64,000 bases of DNA from the NCBI RefSeq assembly GCF_001636425.1, contig NZ_KV440953.1:1252847-1316846 (forward strand), read 5' to 3'. This DNA is from Heyndrickxia acidicola. GTDB taxonomy: Bacteria; Bacillota; Bacilli; Bacillales; Bacillaceae_C. The notes under the pieces were generated by a model. The model did no database searches and was not told where the DNA came from. It worked only from the letters and a program-made list of their open reading frames with translations. The translations under genes were made by a program, and so were the position numbers. Of the stretch, positions 35,791-45,216 are shown in pieces. Each line of letters begins with the position of its first letter. The first letter of the stretch is position 1.

Positions 35791-35961
35791 AAGTGCCCCC
35801 TGACGCTTGCTTTTGTCGAGATTCCCCAAACATGCTTTTCTAAGCAGGAATCTCTCCCATAAACATAGGAATAAAATTAACATTGTTCTTTAACAGAGCA
35901 AAAATTTGTTTCCTTCAATATTTTTTAGATAGCTATATTTTCAGATCACAAAAACAAACAC

Positions 35962-35990
35962 TTGTTCCCCTTGGCAATTGATGGTATAGT
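35962..35990 (+). promoter_or_regulatory. SigA promoter of the DinB gene
   Basis: TTGTTC, 17-base spacer, TATAGT (with TGG directly before, an extended -10). Transcription would start near 35997, so the upstream ATG at 35997 cannot be the start of translation and 36033 is preferred. Confidence 0.65.
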
Positions 35991-36032
35991 AGGAATATGA
36001 ATGAAAATCATCACAAACGGGAGGATGGTAAA

Positions 36033-36521
36033 ATGAAAGAGGAAAACATTCATATTCTTAATAGATTTAGTGATTATGGGATATGGGTCAAATCTTTACA
36101 TTATGCAGAGACAGACGTTTGGTGTGCACCCATATCCAAAGGAAAATGGTCTGTGAGTGCAATCATTGCCCACATCACAAATTGGGATCGTTATTTACTT
36201 CAAAAAATTATCCCTTCCCTTAAAAAAGGGGATGAAATGACATTTCCTGACTTTGACTCCTTTAATCATAAAGCATCTATGTATGCGGATTCAGGAATTA
36301 GTCAGCAAGAATTAATTCAGGAAGCTGTGTCTTCAAGAGAGGCTCTGGTCGATACCCTTATGCATATGCCCGAGGGTGAGCTGACTAAGACTGTACCTTC
36401 TAATGGTGTCACCCATTGTCCAAATACAGGAGAGCCTTATTCTCTCATTTACATCATTCAAGAGTTTATTGAGCATGATCATCATCATAAACAGCAAATA
36501 ATTGAGTTCCTCTCGAAATAA
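36033..36521 (+). CDS. DinB-family (YfiT-like) putative metal-dependent protein
   Basis: 162 residues from MKEENIHILNRFSDYGIWVK. Four-helix DinB fold with the three-histidine metal site: HITNWDRYLL near residue 44 and HDHHHKQQI near the C-terminus. Many members are thiol transferases or nucleases of unknown substrate. GGGAGG lies eight bases before the ATG. Confidence 0.8.
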   Translation: MKEENIHILNRFSDYGIWVKSLHYAETDVWCAPISKGKWSVSAIIAHITNWDRYLLQKIIPSLKKGDEMTFPDFDSFNHKASMYADSGISQQELIQEAVSSREALVDTLMHMPEGELTKTVPSNGVTHCPNTGEPYSLIYIIQEFIEHDHHHKQQIIEFLSK

Positions 36522-36551
36522 ACTCTGCTTGTATCATCACCGCGATGAGGA

Positions 36552-37388
36552 TTACGCAACATCATCCCTTTTTATCCAAATTGATTTGGTGTAGGCGACC
36601 GCGACCTTCAGCCCTTCTCTTTCCATATTATTTTGGCTAACAGAACCAAATTTCGCTTGTCCAGTAATTAAATAACAGCCATGAATATAAGCCTGATTAA
36701 TACGATGGCTGATTAACGCGCTTTGAACACCCCTATTTCTAAATTCAGGTAATGTAGCCGCTGCAGCAAGAGTGGCTATCCCATTCTTCATAAATAGAAC
36801 ACCTATTCCTGCAGGTTCGTTTTCAATAATAGCAAGATAGAAGGTCCAATCTTTGTTGTCATAGAGCACTTCATTATTTTCAGCAACACTCTGTTTTAAA
36901 AAAGAAGGCATTTGAAAACCATTGGTATAGATATCCGCAAACAGTCCAAATTCATGCCTTTTTAATTCCCGTATCGTAATGCCTGGTGATATGGATGTTT
37001 TTATTATTTGGATATTGCTAGAAAGTGATCGAAATAGAACAGTATGAAAATCATGGTGGTAAAAACCTTTTTTGCTAAGATTGGCAAATAAATCAGGAGA
37101 AGTACCTGAAGGAGAAAGTTCGAATCTTGCCGGAATCTTTTTTTTCCTGTAAAAATTAATTATTCTTTCGACTTCCCTCTCATTTCCTTTCTTTAATCCT
37201 TTAACAGTATTGAAGGCAGGACCTGGAATATTTTTCACTGTAAATGCGGTGGCACTCTCAAATTTCTGAAATTCCACTCCCATTGGATTTCCCTTTATTT
37301 CTTTTATTCCAGCTAACCTCGATATCAAACAATCTATTTCTGCGTTTTCTAATTTTTCTGCTAACGATCTATTCACAACAGTTGGCAT
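36552..37388 (-). CDS. GNAT-type acetyltransferase (long form)
   Basis: 279 residues from MPTVVNRSLAEKLENAEIDC. The C-terminal half has the GNAT core: GIGVLFMKNGIATLAAAATLPEFRNRGVQSALI (acetyl-CoA motif RNRGVQ). GGAAGTGA lies five bases before the ATG at 37388. The open frame continues to 37529 without a start signal. Substrate unknown. Confidence 0.75.
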   Translation of the reverse strand: MPTVVNRSLAEKLENAEIDCLISRLAGIKEIKGNPMGVEFQKFESATAFTVKNIPGPAFNTVKGLKKGNEREVERIINFYRKKKIPARFELSPSGTSPDLFANLSKKGFYHHDFHTVLFRSLSSNIQIIKTSISPGITIRELKRHEFGLFADIYTNGFQMPSFLKQSVAENNEVLYDNKDWTFYLAIIENEPAGIGVLFMKNGIATLAAAATLPEFRNRGVQSALISHRINQAYIHGCYLITGQAKFGSVSQNNMEREGLKVAVAYTKSIWIKRDDVA

Positions 37389-37529
37389 TCGTTCACTTCC
37401 ATATTTTGATAAGCTAAGCATTCGGGCATTTTTTGGGTTAACTTTCACTATATCCAAGGAAAAATAAAGCTTACTGGTTAATAGACATCCTTTTTGCTCT
37501 ACGCCATCCACTCTATCTATAACCCACAT

Positions 37530-38076
37530 TCATCATTTGTGTTTTTTGGTTTGATAACCTTGCATATTGATTGTCTCTGCATACACTCTCTTTCTCGCAG
37601 GAGTTTAGTGTATTGCCTTCAAGCAATACGGGAAAAATTGATATAAATCTTTAAGTGGGTTAATTTTTAAACTTCCATAAAACCCTTGGTAAATCCTTCA
37701 AGCAAAAGAAAAAAGCCATTAGCAACAACATTAAGTGTTCCGTTTTGAGGTGCACAACGTTAAATCAACACAAGAACTGGCATACAAATTGACTCTGCCA
37801 GTTTTCTTTATATATAAGGCTTTTTAGCGTTTTTTATAGAGAATCGATACCCAAAATGACATAATAATATAAAGGAGAATGATCGTTATTCGCTTAAAAA
37901 TCGTTCCCAATTAACGTATTAATTCAACTGCTATTTCAATCAATAACTTTATTAAAATACATATGATTTATTTACCTAACGTTTCAGTATACTTTAAGAA
38001 CGGGTGCTTTTATGGAACAAAAGGTTTCCCATTGTTTGCTCAAGTAATAGCTAAAATAAAATTGGGGAGGATTTTG
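37530..38076. other. Intergenic region with a hairpin
   Basis: No gene. AACTGGC...GCCAGTT at about 37773-37806 followed by TTCTTT resembles a terminator on the plus strand. At 37896-37920 lies AAATCGTTCCCA-ATT-AACGTAT, which also occurs at 16329-16351 upstream of the CPBP gene with a two-base centre. Confidence 0.5.
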
Positions 38077-38535
38077 ATGAAATTATATATATTGGCTTCT
38101 GTTGTATTAATTTGTGGGATATTTGCTTGTTTGTTCTTGCTTTTGTCTCCTCATAACAATATGTCTATTCATAACAAAAAAAGCTTAACAAACATATCTA
38201 TACTTTATGTGACTACTCTTCATGCTTCCAATCACGCACCACATTTGAATAATTACAAAGTGACCAATCAAAGCGACGCAAAGGAACTCTACAGTATTTT
38301 AATGAATTCAAAACCTTTTCCAAATGGTCCCATATCTTGCCCAAGTGATTCTGGCACTCGGTATCAATTAATGTTTAACGGTAACGGACAATCATTGGAT
38401 GTCTTAGCTGATCCTTCTGGTTGTGGTTTGACCGTTATTAATAGTTCTGACAATCGAATGCTTTGGAGTGAAAAATTTTGGACCATTTTAGCCAAAGATG
38501 TTCATTCCACTCGATTTGATATGATGGGAAAATAA
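38077..38535 (+). CDS. Hypothetical membrane-anchored extracytoplasmic protein
   Basis: 152 residues from MKLYILASVVLICGIFAC. An N-terminal hydrophobic anchor is followed by an outside part with SCPSDSGTRYQLMFNGNGQS and ADPSGCGLTVINSSDNRMLW; the two cysteines could form a disulfide. GGGGAGGATTTTG precedes the ATG at 38077, so the long upstream frame is not used. Family not recognised. Confidence 0.7.
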   Translation: MKLYILASVVLICGIFACLFLLLSPHNNMSIHNKKSLTNISILYVTTLHASNHAPHLNNYKVTNQSDAKELYSILMNSKPFPNGPISCPSDSGTRYQLMFNGNGQSLDVLADPSGCGLTVINSSDNRMLWSEKFWTILAKDVHSTRFDMMGK

Positions 38536-38637
38536 ATTAACTAAAAATCTTTTAGAACATCTAATGAGTTACCATTAATTCAAAGAGTGCTTTAGTTTAA
38601 GACAGCTTCAATGTCAATTGAAACTTAAATAAAGTAA

Positions 38638-38676
38638 AAATGGCTTGTAAATCTGATGTCAGTTTACAAGCCATTT
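38638..38676. terminator. Hairpin between two genes
   Basis: AAATGGCTTGTAAA and TTTACAAGCCATTT form a perfect 14-bp stem around an 11-base loop. The following tract is TATAT, so termination strength is uncertain; it could serve both neighbours. Confidence 0.6.
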
Positions 38677-38724
38677 ATATCGGAACCCTTTAAACACAAA
38701 CTAACCGCGTTTGTCACTTGCCTC

Positions 38725-39366
38725 TTATTCTTTTTCACCTACAACAGTGAATCGTTGATTGATATGCTGTGGATGTTCAATTTCATCCAAAACAGCAATC
38801 GCATAATCAGCATAGCTAATATAGCTTTCACCATTCGAATTCTTTAGCAGTATGTCATGTCCCTTTTGATAAGAACCTGTTCGTTTACCTGCAGGATCAA
38901 AGAATGCCGCAGGACTAATATAAGTCCATTGAAGATCATTTGCCGCTTGCAAATCATAAAGGTTTTGCCCCATATTCTTAGCGGTTTGCAGATAAGCTTC
39001 AGGAAAATCAGGTGTATCAAATACTCTAACTGATTTTGTTTCGTCCGCAAATAAGCTTCCTGCTCCCCCAACGACAATTAATCTTGTTTTTTCAACCTCT
39101 TTAAGAGCCTCAATTAATACTCTCCCAGCTTCCACGTGCTGAACTTCTTGTCCAGGGGCAGCATTAAATGCATTAATTACAACATCAAATGGTTGCAAAT
39201 CCTTTGCTTTCAAGTCAAAAATGTTTTTTTCAAGAGCTTCAATGCTTTTATTCTGTATTTTGGAAGCATTCCTTACAATTGCTGTAACAGCATGTCCCCG
39301 CTCTGCTGCTTCTTTTAACAGCTGGCTTCCTGCCTTTCCGCTTGATCCAATAATTCCTATTTTCAT
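38725..39366 (-). CDS. ywnB: NAD(P)-binding protein, YwnB-like
   Basis: 213 residues. N-terminal dinucleotide-binding motif MKIGIIGSSGKAGSQLLKEA, then VVGGAGSLF near residue 99, and WTYISPAAFFDPAGKRTGSY. This is the atypical SDR group of B. subtilis YwnB. Divergent from the Rrf2-type ywnA gene, exactly as in B. subtilis. Confidence 0.82.
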   Translation of the reverse strand: MKIGIIGSSGKAGSQLLKEAAERGHAVTAIVRNASKIQNKSIEALEKNIFDLKAKDLQPFDVVINAFNAAPGQEVQHVEAGRVLIEALKEVEKTRLIVVGGAGSLFADETKSVRVFDTPDFPEAYLQTAKNMGQNLYDLQAANDLQWTYISPAAFFDPAGKRTGSYQKGHDILLKNSNGESYISYADYAIAVLDEIEHPQHINQRFTVVGEKE

Positions 39367-39409
39367 AAAGGTTCTCCTCCAGTATTACAATCAACTTATT
39401 TGTAACAAT

Positions 39410-39429
39410 AATAATTACATGTAATTATT
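39410..39429. promoter_or_regulatory. Perfect palindrome between ywnB and ywnA (candidate YwnA operator)
   Basis: AATAATTACATGTAATTATT is a perfect 20-bp inverted repeat 44 bases before the ywnB start. TTAATTACAATT just downstream is a related half site. Binding by YwnA is inferred from the divergent layout. Confidence 0.6.
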
Positions 39430-39607
39430 TTAATTACAATTGATTTGCATGTCAATATATTTTTAAAAGCTATTACTGAATAGCCAGGTAACTTTTAAAC
39501 CCGATTTTTGGCTAATTGCTTTAATATCGTTCAGAGATGTAATGACTTGTATTACAGGTTGAATCCGATATAATAGGATTACAGTAAGATAAAGAAGGTG
39601 GAGTTCA

Positions 39608-40060
39608 TTGTCAATCAGCACCCGTTTTGCAGTGGGAATCCATATACTCTCACTTTTGGAAATAAACAAAGAAGGCGTTAATACTTCAGAATATATTGCT
39701 GGAAGTGTTAATACTAATCCAGCACTTATTAGAAAAATTACGGGGATGCTTAAGCATGCAGGATTAGTAAACGTACGTCCTGGTGTGGCCGGGGCCGCTT
39801 TAGCAAAAGACCTGTCAGATATTACTCTGTTGGATGTTTATAGGGCAGTTGATATACAGGATAAGGAGTTATTTGGCATTCATGACAATACGAATCTGGA
39901 CTGTCCAGTTGGCCGAAACATTCAAAGCGCTATAACACCTTTTTTTTCTATAGCTGAAACTGCCTTAGAAAAGGCTTTAGGTGTAATCACACTCGAGGAT
40001 GTCGTGAAGGATATCAAAATGAAAGAGCAACAGAATATTAAAACATCGAATACAGACTAA
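39608..40060 (+). CDS. ywnA: Rrf2-family regulator, YwnA-like
   Basis: 150 residues. Rrf2 winged helix: FAVGIHILSLLEINKEGVNT then SEYIAGSVNTNPALIRKITG and MLKHAGLVNVRPGVAGAALAKD. The CxxxxCxxxxxC iron-sulfur ligands are absent; DCPVGRNIQ near residue 99 is the only cysteine. So it is like YwnA and CymR rather than NsrR. TTG start with AAGAAGGTGGAG upstream. Confidence 0.85.
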   Translation: MSISTRFAVGIHILSLLEINKEGVNTSEYIAGSVNTNPALIRKITGMLKHAGLVNVRPGVAGAALAKDLSDITLLDVYRAVDIQDKELFGIHDNTNLDCPVGRNIQSAITPFFSIAETALEKALGVITLEDVVKDIKMKEQQNIKTSNTD

Positions 40061-40174
40061 ATTTCCCAACAAACAGAAAAGAAGGATAAATATGGCAAGC
40101 ACCTGATTTTATTAAACTTTCTTTCTGTCCATTTGGTTTATATTTATAATTAAAGTATAAGAAGAGAACCTAAC

Positions 40175-40204
40175 AAAAAAACCCGAACATTGTTCGGGTT
40201 TTTT
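40175..40204. terminator. Bidirectional rho-independent terminator
   Basis: AAAAAACCCGAAC and GTTCGGGTTTTTT are joined by a three-base loop; strong in both directions, between ywnA (plus) and yabR (minus). Confidence 0.9.
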
Positions 40205-40233
40205 AAAGGCTGTACCTGGTTTCCAGGAATTTC

Positions 40234-40671
40234 TTAGCCGCGTCTTCCGCCTCTTCCGCCGCGTTTTGTTTCAGTATTGCGTTTTAGGGATGATAAGTTT
40301 TCTTCGCTGACTTTCAAGAAACGGGCCATTTTATCTTCAAAGCTCTCAGTAGGCTTAAAGTTTCCTTTCGAACGATTGTCAAAGCGTCCTTGGCGTTGTG
40401 GCGGACGTTTTGTGAAGGAAGAAGCTTCACCTTCTGGTCTTTCGATGGCTTTTTTGATGGATAATGCAATCTTTCCATCTTTTTCACTAAGTATTTTTAC
40501 TTCTACTTCATCGCCAACTTTAAGATGTTCATTTATATCCTTTACATAGCTGTTCGCTACTTCACTGATATGGACAAGACCTGTTTTTCCTTCCGGAAGC
40601 TCTACGAAAGCTCCGAAATTGGTGATGCCTGTTACTTTCCCTTGAACCTTGTTCCCTACTTGAATTGACAT
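40234..40671 (-). CDS. yabR: S1-domain RNA-binding protein, YabR-like
   Basis: 145 residues. S1 domain at residues 1-75: MSIQVGNKVQGKVTGITNFG, FVELPEGKTGLVHISEVANS. A basic linker follows, ending SLKRNTETKRGGRGGRRG, an arginine-glycine tail also seen in B. subtilis YabR. There it lies between divIC and tilS; here the neighbours differ. GAGGAGG precedes the ATG. Confidence 0.85.
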   Translation of the reverse strand: MSIQVGNKVQGKVTGITNFGAFVELPEGKTGLVHISEVANSYVKDINEHLKVGDEVEVKILSEKDGKIALSIKKAIERPEGEASSFTKRPPQRQGRFDNRSKGNFKPTESFEDKMARFLKVSEENLSSLKRNTETKRGGRGGRRG

Positions 40672-40739
40672 AAAAATAGTTTTCCTCCTCAATAATTAAC
40701 ATGCGTTGTGGCTTCTCAACAACATTTTATGTTACTTTC

Positions 40740-41080
40740 TTACTTAAAGTAAAGGTATTATGTCATATTTCTATGATAAAACATGAATATATATTCAAGA
40801 GTCCCAGTATACTGGTAAACTTTAAGTCATAATGATTTACTCACCTTTGCTTTTATAACATTATACTTAAACATGTGGGTATTTGTCATCAGTGTATACC
40901 CATAGCGAATCAAAAATAACGCTTACTTCATTATACCACATGACGTATAGCTATTATAAGTAAAGCTGAAAAAGTTCAGTATTTCTAATATCCTGCTTTT
41001 ACGCATCATCTTCCTGCTATAAATATTTTTTTAATATAGTTTGCAATGGATATTTAAACCATCTTATAAAAAATAAAAAT
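40740..41080. other. Intergenic region without a gene
   Basis: TGGGTAT and ATACCCA arms at about 40876-40907 can pair. Nothing else recognised. Confidence 0.35.
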
Positions 41081-41130
41081 AGATCCAAAAAAGGAGCGGC
41101 AAAATTGTTTGCCGCTCCTTTTTTGGATCT
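41081..41130 (-). terminator. Long perfect terminator overlapping the AKR stop codon
   Basis: AGATCCAAAAAAGGAGCGGC is the exact inverse of GCCGCTCCTTTTTTGGATCT, joined by about ten bases; the right arm overlaps the aldo/keto reductase stop. Confidence 0.85.
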
Positions 41131-42001
41131 ATTCAGATACAGCGTTGCTAAGTGTCTCAAATTCTTCATCAGATAGCGTAATCCCAGCAGCTGCGATATT
41201 TTCTACTACATGGTCTACGGAGGAGGTACCCGGAATAGGAAGAATGACCGGTGAGCGTTTCAGCAGCCATGCGAGAGCCAGCTGAGCCGGTTTAGCATCA
41301 TGCTTTTTAGCGAGCTGATCGAGAGGACTTCCTTCTTTCGCGAGTTTTCCTGTCGCCAGCGGGAACCATGGAATAAACCCAATCTGGTTGGCTTCACAAT
41401 ATTCCAGTACGGCTTCAGATTCACGATTTGCTAAATTATATAAATTTTGTACAGTAACAATATCTGTTATTTTAGATGCTGCTTCCAATTCTTCGACACT
41501 GATTTGACTTAGACCGATATGTCGGATTTTCCCTTCTTTTTTCATCGCAGCCAGTTCGCCCACTTGATCTTCAAGAGGAACTTTTGGGTCAATTCGGTGT
41601 AATTGGAGCAGGTCAATTTGTTCAAGTCCAAGATCACGAAGGTTTAATTCAACCTGCTGACGTAAATATTCCGGCCTTCCAACTGGACGCCAATCGTTAG
41701 GTCCACAGCGAGTAAGCCCCACCTTTGTAGCAATGACTAAATCCTCTGCATAGGGATAGAGAGCTTTTTTTATCAGATGGTTTGCAACAAAAGGGCCGTA
41801 GGAATCCGCTGTATCAATAAAATTAACGCCAAGCTCAGCAGCTTTTTGAAGTACACGAACCGCTTCCTCCGGGTCGCGGGGATCTCCCCACACACCTTTT
41901 CCTGTTAATTGCATAACGCCATATCCAAGGCGTTTAACCTCCAAATCTCCCCCAATTTTAAAAGTTCCGGATGCATCGCTTGTAACATGTTCAACTGCCA
42001 T
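41129..42001 (-). CDS. Aldo/keto reductase
   Basis: 290 residues, a complete (alpha/beta)8 barrel. The catalytic tetrad is visible: D and Y in NFIDTADSYGPFVANHL near residue 55, K in LVIATKVGLTRCGP near 83, and H in DLLQLHRIDPKVP near 129; a C-terminal IPGTSSVDHVVENIAA binds NADPH. AGGAGATC precedes the ATG. Confidence 0.9.
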   Translation of the reverse strand: MAVEHVTSDASGTFKIGGDLEVKRLGYGVMQLTGKGVWGDPRDPEEAVRVLQKAAELGVNFIDTADSYGPFVANHLIKKALYPYAEDLVIATKVGLTRCGPNDWRPVGRPEYLRQQVELNLRDLGLEQIDLLQLHRIDPKVPLEDQVGELAAMKKEGKIRHIGLSQISVEELEAASKITDIVTVQNLYNLANRESEAVLEYCEANQIGFIPWFPLATGKLAKEGSPLDQLAKKHDAKPAQLALAWLLKRSPVILPIPGTSSVDHVVENIAAAGITLSDEEFETLSNAVSE

Positions 42002-42166
42002 TTTAAGATCTCCTCCTTGAACGTATGTCTTACATGATTATTATAAAGAAGCAGCCTGTTAATTAAAAATTTTCTGACTTGAAGTCAGAAAAATATTTCC
42101 TTTTTGTACATACCCTTATTAAAAAATGGAAAACAACCATCTCCCATTTCTTTCTAATAAAACTTT

Positions 42167-42985
42167 TCATCCTCCTGTCTTTTGTCCGATCACAACAGTA
42201 ACATCCAATTCCTTTGAGAGAATCTTCTTTGGAGCCAAGCCGAATAAGGAAAAGATTTCTTCAGTTTTTTTAGCCTGCTTCATACTCGTCTCCATTAATA
42301 AGTGGCCGCCCTCTGCCAGCCAAGGTAACGCTTCTTTGACTACCCTGCGCTGGATATCCAGTCCCTCTTGGCCGCCATCCAGTGCAATTAAAGGCTCATG
42401 CAAGCGCGCCTCAGCAGGAAGCACCGCCATTCTCTCGGTGGGAACATAAGGGGCATTCGCTGCTATAACATTCACCCTGCCAAGCAGTTCGGCGGGCAAA
42501 GACTCGAAAAGATCTCCCTCTAAAACATGGCCCGCAGTGAGGTTGATCATAGCATTGGATACCGCCCTTGGATCAATGTCGACTGCATAGATATCAATCG
42601 CTTCCAGTTTCTTGGCTAATACTGCAGCCACTGCTCCTGTTCCGCAGCACATGTCAACCAACACATCTCCAGGACTTGCAATCTTTACCGCCTGGAGTGC
42701 AAGGAATTCTGTCCGTCGGCGTGGTACAAAAACTCCCGGGTTAACTTCGATTCGGTAACCGCAGAATTCTGTCCAGCCAATAATATGTTCAATTGGCAAG
42801 CCTGCCTTCCTCTTTTCGATCATCTCAGTAAGACGCTCCAACGAATCCGCCTCAGATAGGAGCAGTCCTGCCTCCTCTTCAGCAAATACACAGCCTGCAG
42901 TTCTGAGCACGTTAACGGTTGCTTCAAACATTTCCTTTTTTTCATCTAAAGCACGCCGGTCACCTAAGTTTTCTGCCCCTTCCAA
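42167..42985 (-). CDS. PrmC-like protein (N5)-glutamine methyltransferase, unknown target
   Basis: 272 residues. SAM-binding motif VLVDMCCGTGAVAAVLAKKL near residue 110 and VIAANAPYVPTERMAVLP, where the usual NPPY is NAPY, a feature of the PrmC-related group of unknown substrate. The start is uncertain: TTG 42985 has no clear ribosome binding site, while ATG 42928 follows AAAAAGGAA with almost no spacing. Confidence 0.85.
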   Translation of the reverse strand: MEGAENLGDRRALDEKKEMFEATVNVLRTAGCVFAEEEAGLLLSEADSLERLTEMIEKRKAGLPIEHIIGWTEFCGYRIEVNPGVFVPRRRTEFLALQAVKIASPGDVLVDMCCGTGAVAAVLAKKLEAIDIYAVDIDPRAVSNAMINLTAGHVLEGDLFESLPAELLGRVNVIAANAPYVPTERMAVLPAEARLHEPLIALDGGQEGLDIQRRVVKEALPWLAEGGHLLMETSMKQAKKTEEIFSLFGLAPKKILSKELDVTVVIGQKTGG

Positions 42986-43282
42986 TTCTTTAATTTTCTT
43001 TCTTTTTCCTATACTATCGGAGTAATTCTCTAAGTTCTCAGACCTCTTTTTCGTATTTATCTTTTTCTTCCCCTTTCATATACACTTTTACACTTAATAC
43101 AGAATTCATTCTCTGCTTTTTATCCTATTCCTCCTTTGTCATCTTTTTTTAAATGTTGTTGACTCTTCATTTTGAATATCTCTCCGTGTTTCACTTTTAG
43201 ATACCATTTCATTCTAAATTTCTATTACAAGATTTAATCAACTCGGAGTTATCAGAGACTAAAAATTAAAACAAGAATAAAA

Positions 43283-43317
43283 AATCAGCTTTAATGCGGC
43301 TGACATCAAAGCTGATT
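43283..43317 (-). terminator. Rho-independent terminator after the SDR gene
   Basis: AATCAGCTTT and AAAGCTGATT arms, followed on the minus strand by TTTTTATTC. Confidence 0.8.
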
Positions 43318-43352
43318 AAAAAGAAAGATTCTGATGAGTGTTCAACAACAGC

Positions 43353-44243
43353 TTAAGCTAATTCGATTCCACCTGTCACTCCATATACCTGAGCAGTGAC
43401 ATAGCTCGAATCCGCAGAGGCTAAAAATACGTATACACTAGCTAATTCGACTGGCTGCCCGCTGCGTTTTAATGGTGTATTTTGTCCGAATGTCGGTATC
43501 GCCTCACTAGGCTGTCCTCCGGAAATTTGCAATGGTGTCCAAATTGGCCCAGGTGCAACAGAGTTGACGCGGATACCTTTGGAAGCAACTTGCTTTGCAA
43601 GACCACGTGTAAAGCCGGTAATGGCAAATTTTGTTGAAGCATAATCCAACAAATTAGAACTTGGATTGTACCCTTGTACGGAAGTAGTCGTTATGATGGA
43701 CGCTCCTTCCGGTAAATAAGGCAATGCTGCTTTTACCACCCAGAATAATGAAAATACATTGATTTCAAAGGTTTTGCGCAGCTGCTCTGTTGACAGATCT
43801 TCAATCTTTTCTACCGCCTGCTGTTTCCCTGCCACCAATGCCAGGACATCTAAACCATCCAACTCGGAATACGCTTTTTCCACTAGCTCCTTACAGAAGG
43901 ATTCATCACTTAAATCCCCCGGAATCAGTATGGCTTTTCTGCCTTCTGCTTCAATCAGCTTTTTCACTTCTTCTGCATCTGCCTGCTCCTGTGGCAAATA
44001 ATTGAGGGCAACGTCTGCCCCTTCTCTCGCATAGGCAATAGCTGCTGCACGGCCAATACCTGAATCTCCTCCAGTTACAAGCGCCTTTCTGCCTTTTAAC
44101 TTTCCAGTTCCCTTGTAGCTTTTTTCACCGCAATCAGGCTTTACATTCATTTCCACTTGAACTCCCGGCGGCTCTTGGTATTGTTTGGGATAATCTTCAT
44201 TATAGTACTGCTTAAGTGGATTTTCAGGCTTTGTCATCATCAT
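43353..44243 (-). CDS. Short-chain dehydrogenase (YhdF/GsiB-type stress SDR)
   Basis: 296 residues. N-terminal extension [20 protein letters not shown] typical of this stress-linked subgroup, then [20 protein letters not shown] near residue 53, NYLPQEQ, VAGKQQ and the catalytic [10 protein letters not shown] near 205. Monomers of this group use NADP and are induced by general stress; substrate unknown. AAGGAGAG lies before the ATG cluster. Confidence 0.88.
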   Translation of the reverse strand: MMMTKPENPLKQYYNEDYPKQYQEPPGVQVEMNVKPDCGEKSYKGTGKLKGRKALVTGGDSGIGRAAAIAYAREGADVALNYLPQEQADAEEVKKLIEAEGRKAILIPGDLSDESFCKELVEKAYSELDGLDVLALVAGKQQAVEKIEDLSTEQLRKTFEINVFSLFWVVKAALPYLPEGASIITTTSVQGYNPSSNLLDYASTKFAITGFTRGLAKQVASKGIRVNSVAPGPIWTPLQISGGQPSEAIPTFGQNTPLKRSGQPVELASVYVFLASADSSYVTAQVYGVTGGIELA

Positions 44244-44556
44244 CTCTCCTTAAGTCAATATTATCTGCATCTTATACCTGCAATTCTTTTTTGTATTTCT
44301 ATAAAAATTGCTAGATAATTGCTCTTTTTTGATTTCCCTATTCTTTTTTGCTATAAACATACATTCCTTTATTAACTGGATAGAGATGTTTCTATCTTTA
44401 CTAGCCATTCCCATTTAATTTATTCATATTCAAACCAACTCACGCAGATGAGGGAGTATCTTTAATTAAACGAAGGGGCTTTTTGCTTATTTTACACAAC
44501 CTTAGCTCTGTGATATATTTTAAAAGTTCAATATAAAAATATGTTTTGAGGTGAAT

Positions 44557-44976
44557 ATGATGATGAAAAAGAAAATAGTTATTTTCGGCGCAATGTTACT
44601 CTTAGTATTCGCCATCCTTGGCGGCTGCGGAAGCAGTACCAAGCAGAATTCAGCAAAACAAGACAGCACTGCCAAAACAGGTACAAAGGCAACTCATGTA
44701 TCTCCACCGGGTAAAACAGAAGATGTTAAAATTGAAGCAAAAGATTTTGAATATGATAAAAAGGTCATTCGTGTAAAAAAAGGGGATAACGTGAAGATTA
44801 CTCTTCACAGTGATGATGGCGGCCATGGATTTACAATTCCAGCATACAACGTCACCATCAACGGCAATGGAAGCGCTGAATTCACAGCCAATAAAGCCGG
44901 TACGTATGAATATCATTGTTCCGTTATGTGCGGTTCAGGGCATTCAAAAATGACGGGAAAATTAATTGTAGAATAG
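44557..44976 (+). CDS. CuA-type cupredoxin lipoprotein
   Basis: 139 residues. A lipobox LGGCGSS (cysteine near residue 24) anchors it outside the membrane. A cupredoxin domain (residues 55-139) carries GGHGFTIPAYN and EYHCSVMCGSGHSKMTG, which has the spacing of the CuA site of COX subunit II (CxxxCxxxHxxM), with the histidine of GHGF as the fourth ligand. No cytochrome oxidase gene is nearby. GAGGTGAAT precedes three ATGs. Confidence 0.85.
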   Translation: MMMKKKIVIFGAMLLLVFAILGGCGSSTKQNSAKQDSTAKTGTKATHVSPPGKTEDVKIEAKDFEYDKKVIRVKKGDNVKITLHSDDGGHGFTIPAYNVTINGNGSAEFTANKAGTYEYHCSVMCGSGHSKMTGKLIVE

Positions 44977-45010
44977 TCATTTAAAGCTATTTTTATAAAA
45001 AGATCACTAA

Positions 45011-45055
45011 AAAAGATAGGTGAACGAGCAACTCGCTAGCTCACCTATCTTTTTC
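45011..45055 (+). terminator. Rho-independent terminator
   Basis: GATAGGTGA and TCACCTATC with an inner CGAG/CTCG stem, followed by TTTTTC. Confidence 0.85.
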
Positions 45056-45156
45056 TATGTCCAATCGATATTTACCATTATATTATATAGTTAATTTATC
45101 AAAATATTCCCTGTATTGACAGTGTTAACAATGCCTAAATATTTCCTATCATCACC

Positions 45157-45186
45157 TTGAACGATTTATTTACCATTTGGTATAGT
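45157..45186 (+). promoter_or_regulatory. SigA promoter of the isochorismatase-like gene
   Basis: TTGAAC, 18-base spacer, TATAGT. Transcription begins around 45193, so the upstream reading frame is not translated. Confidence 0.7.
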
Positions 45187-45216
45187 ATAAAAGAAACCTA
45201 TAGGAAGAGTGATCGT

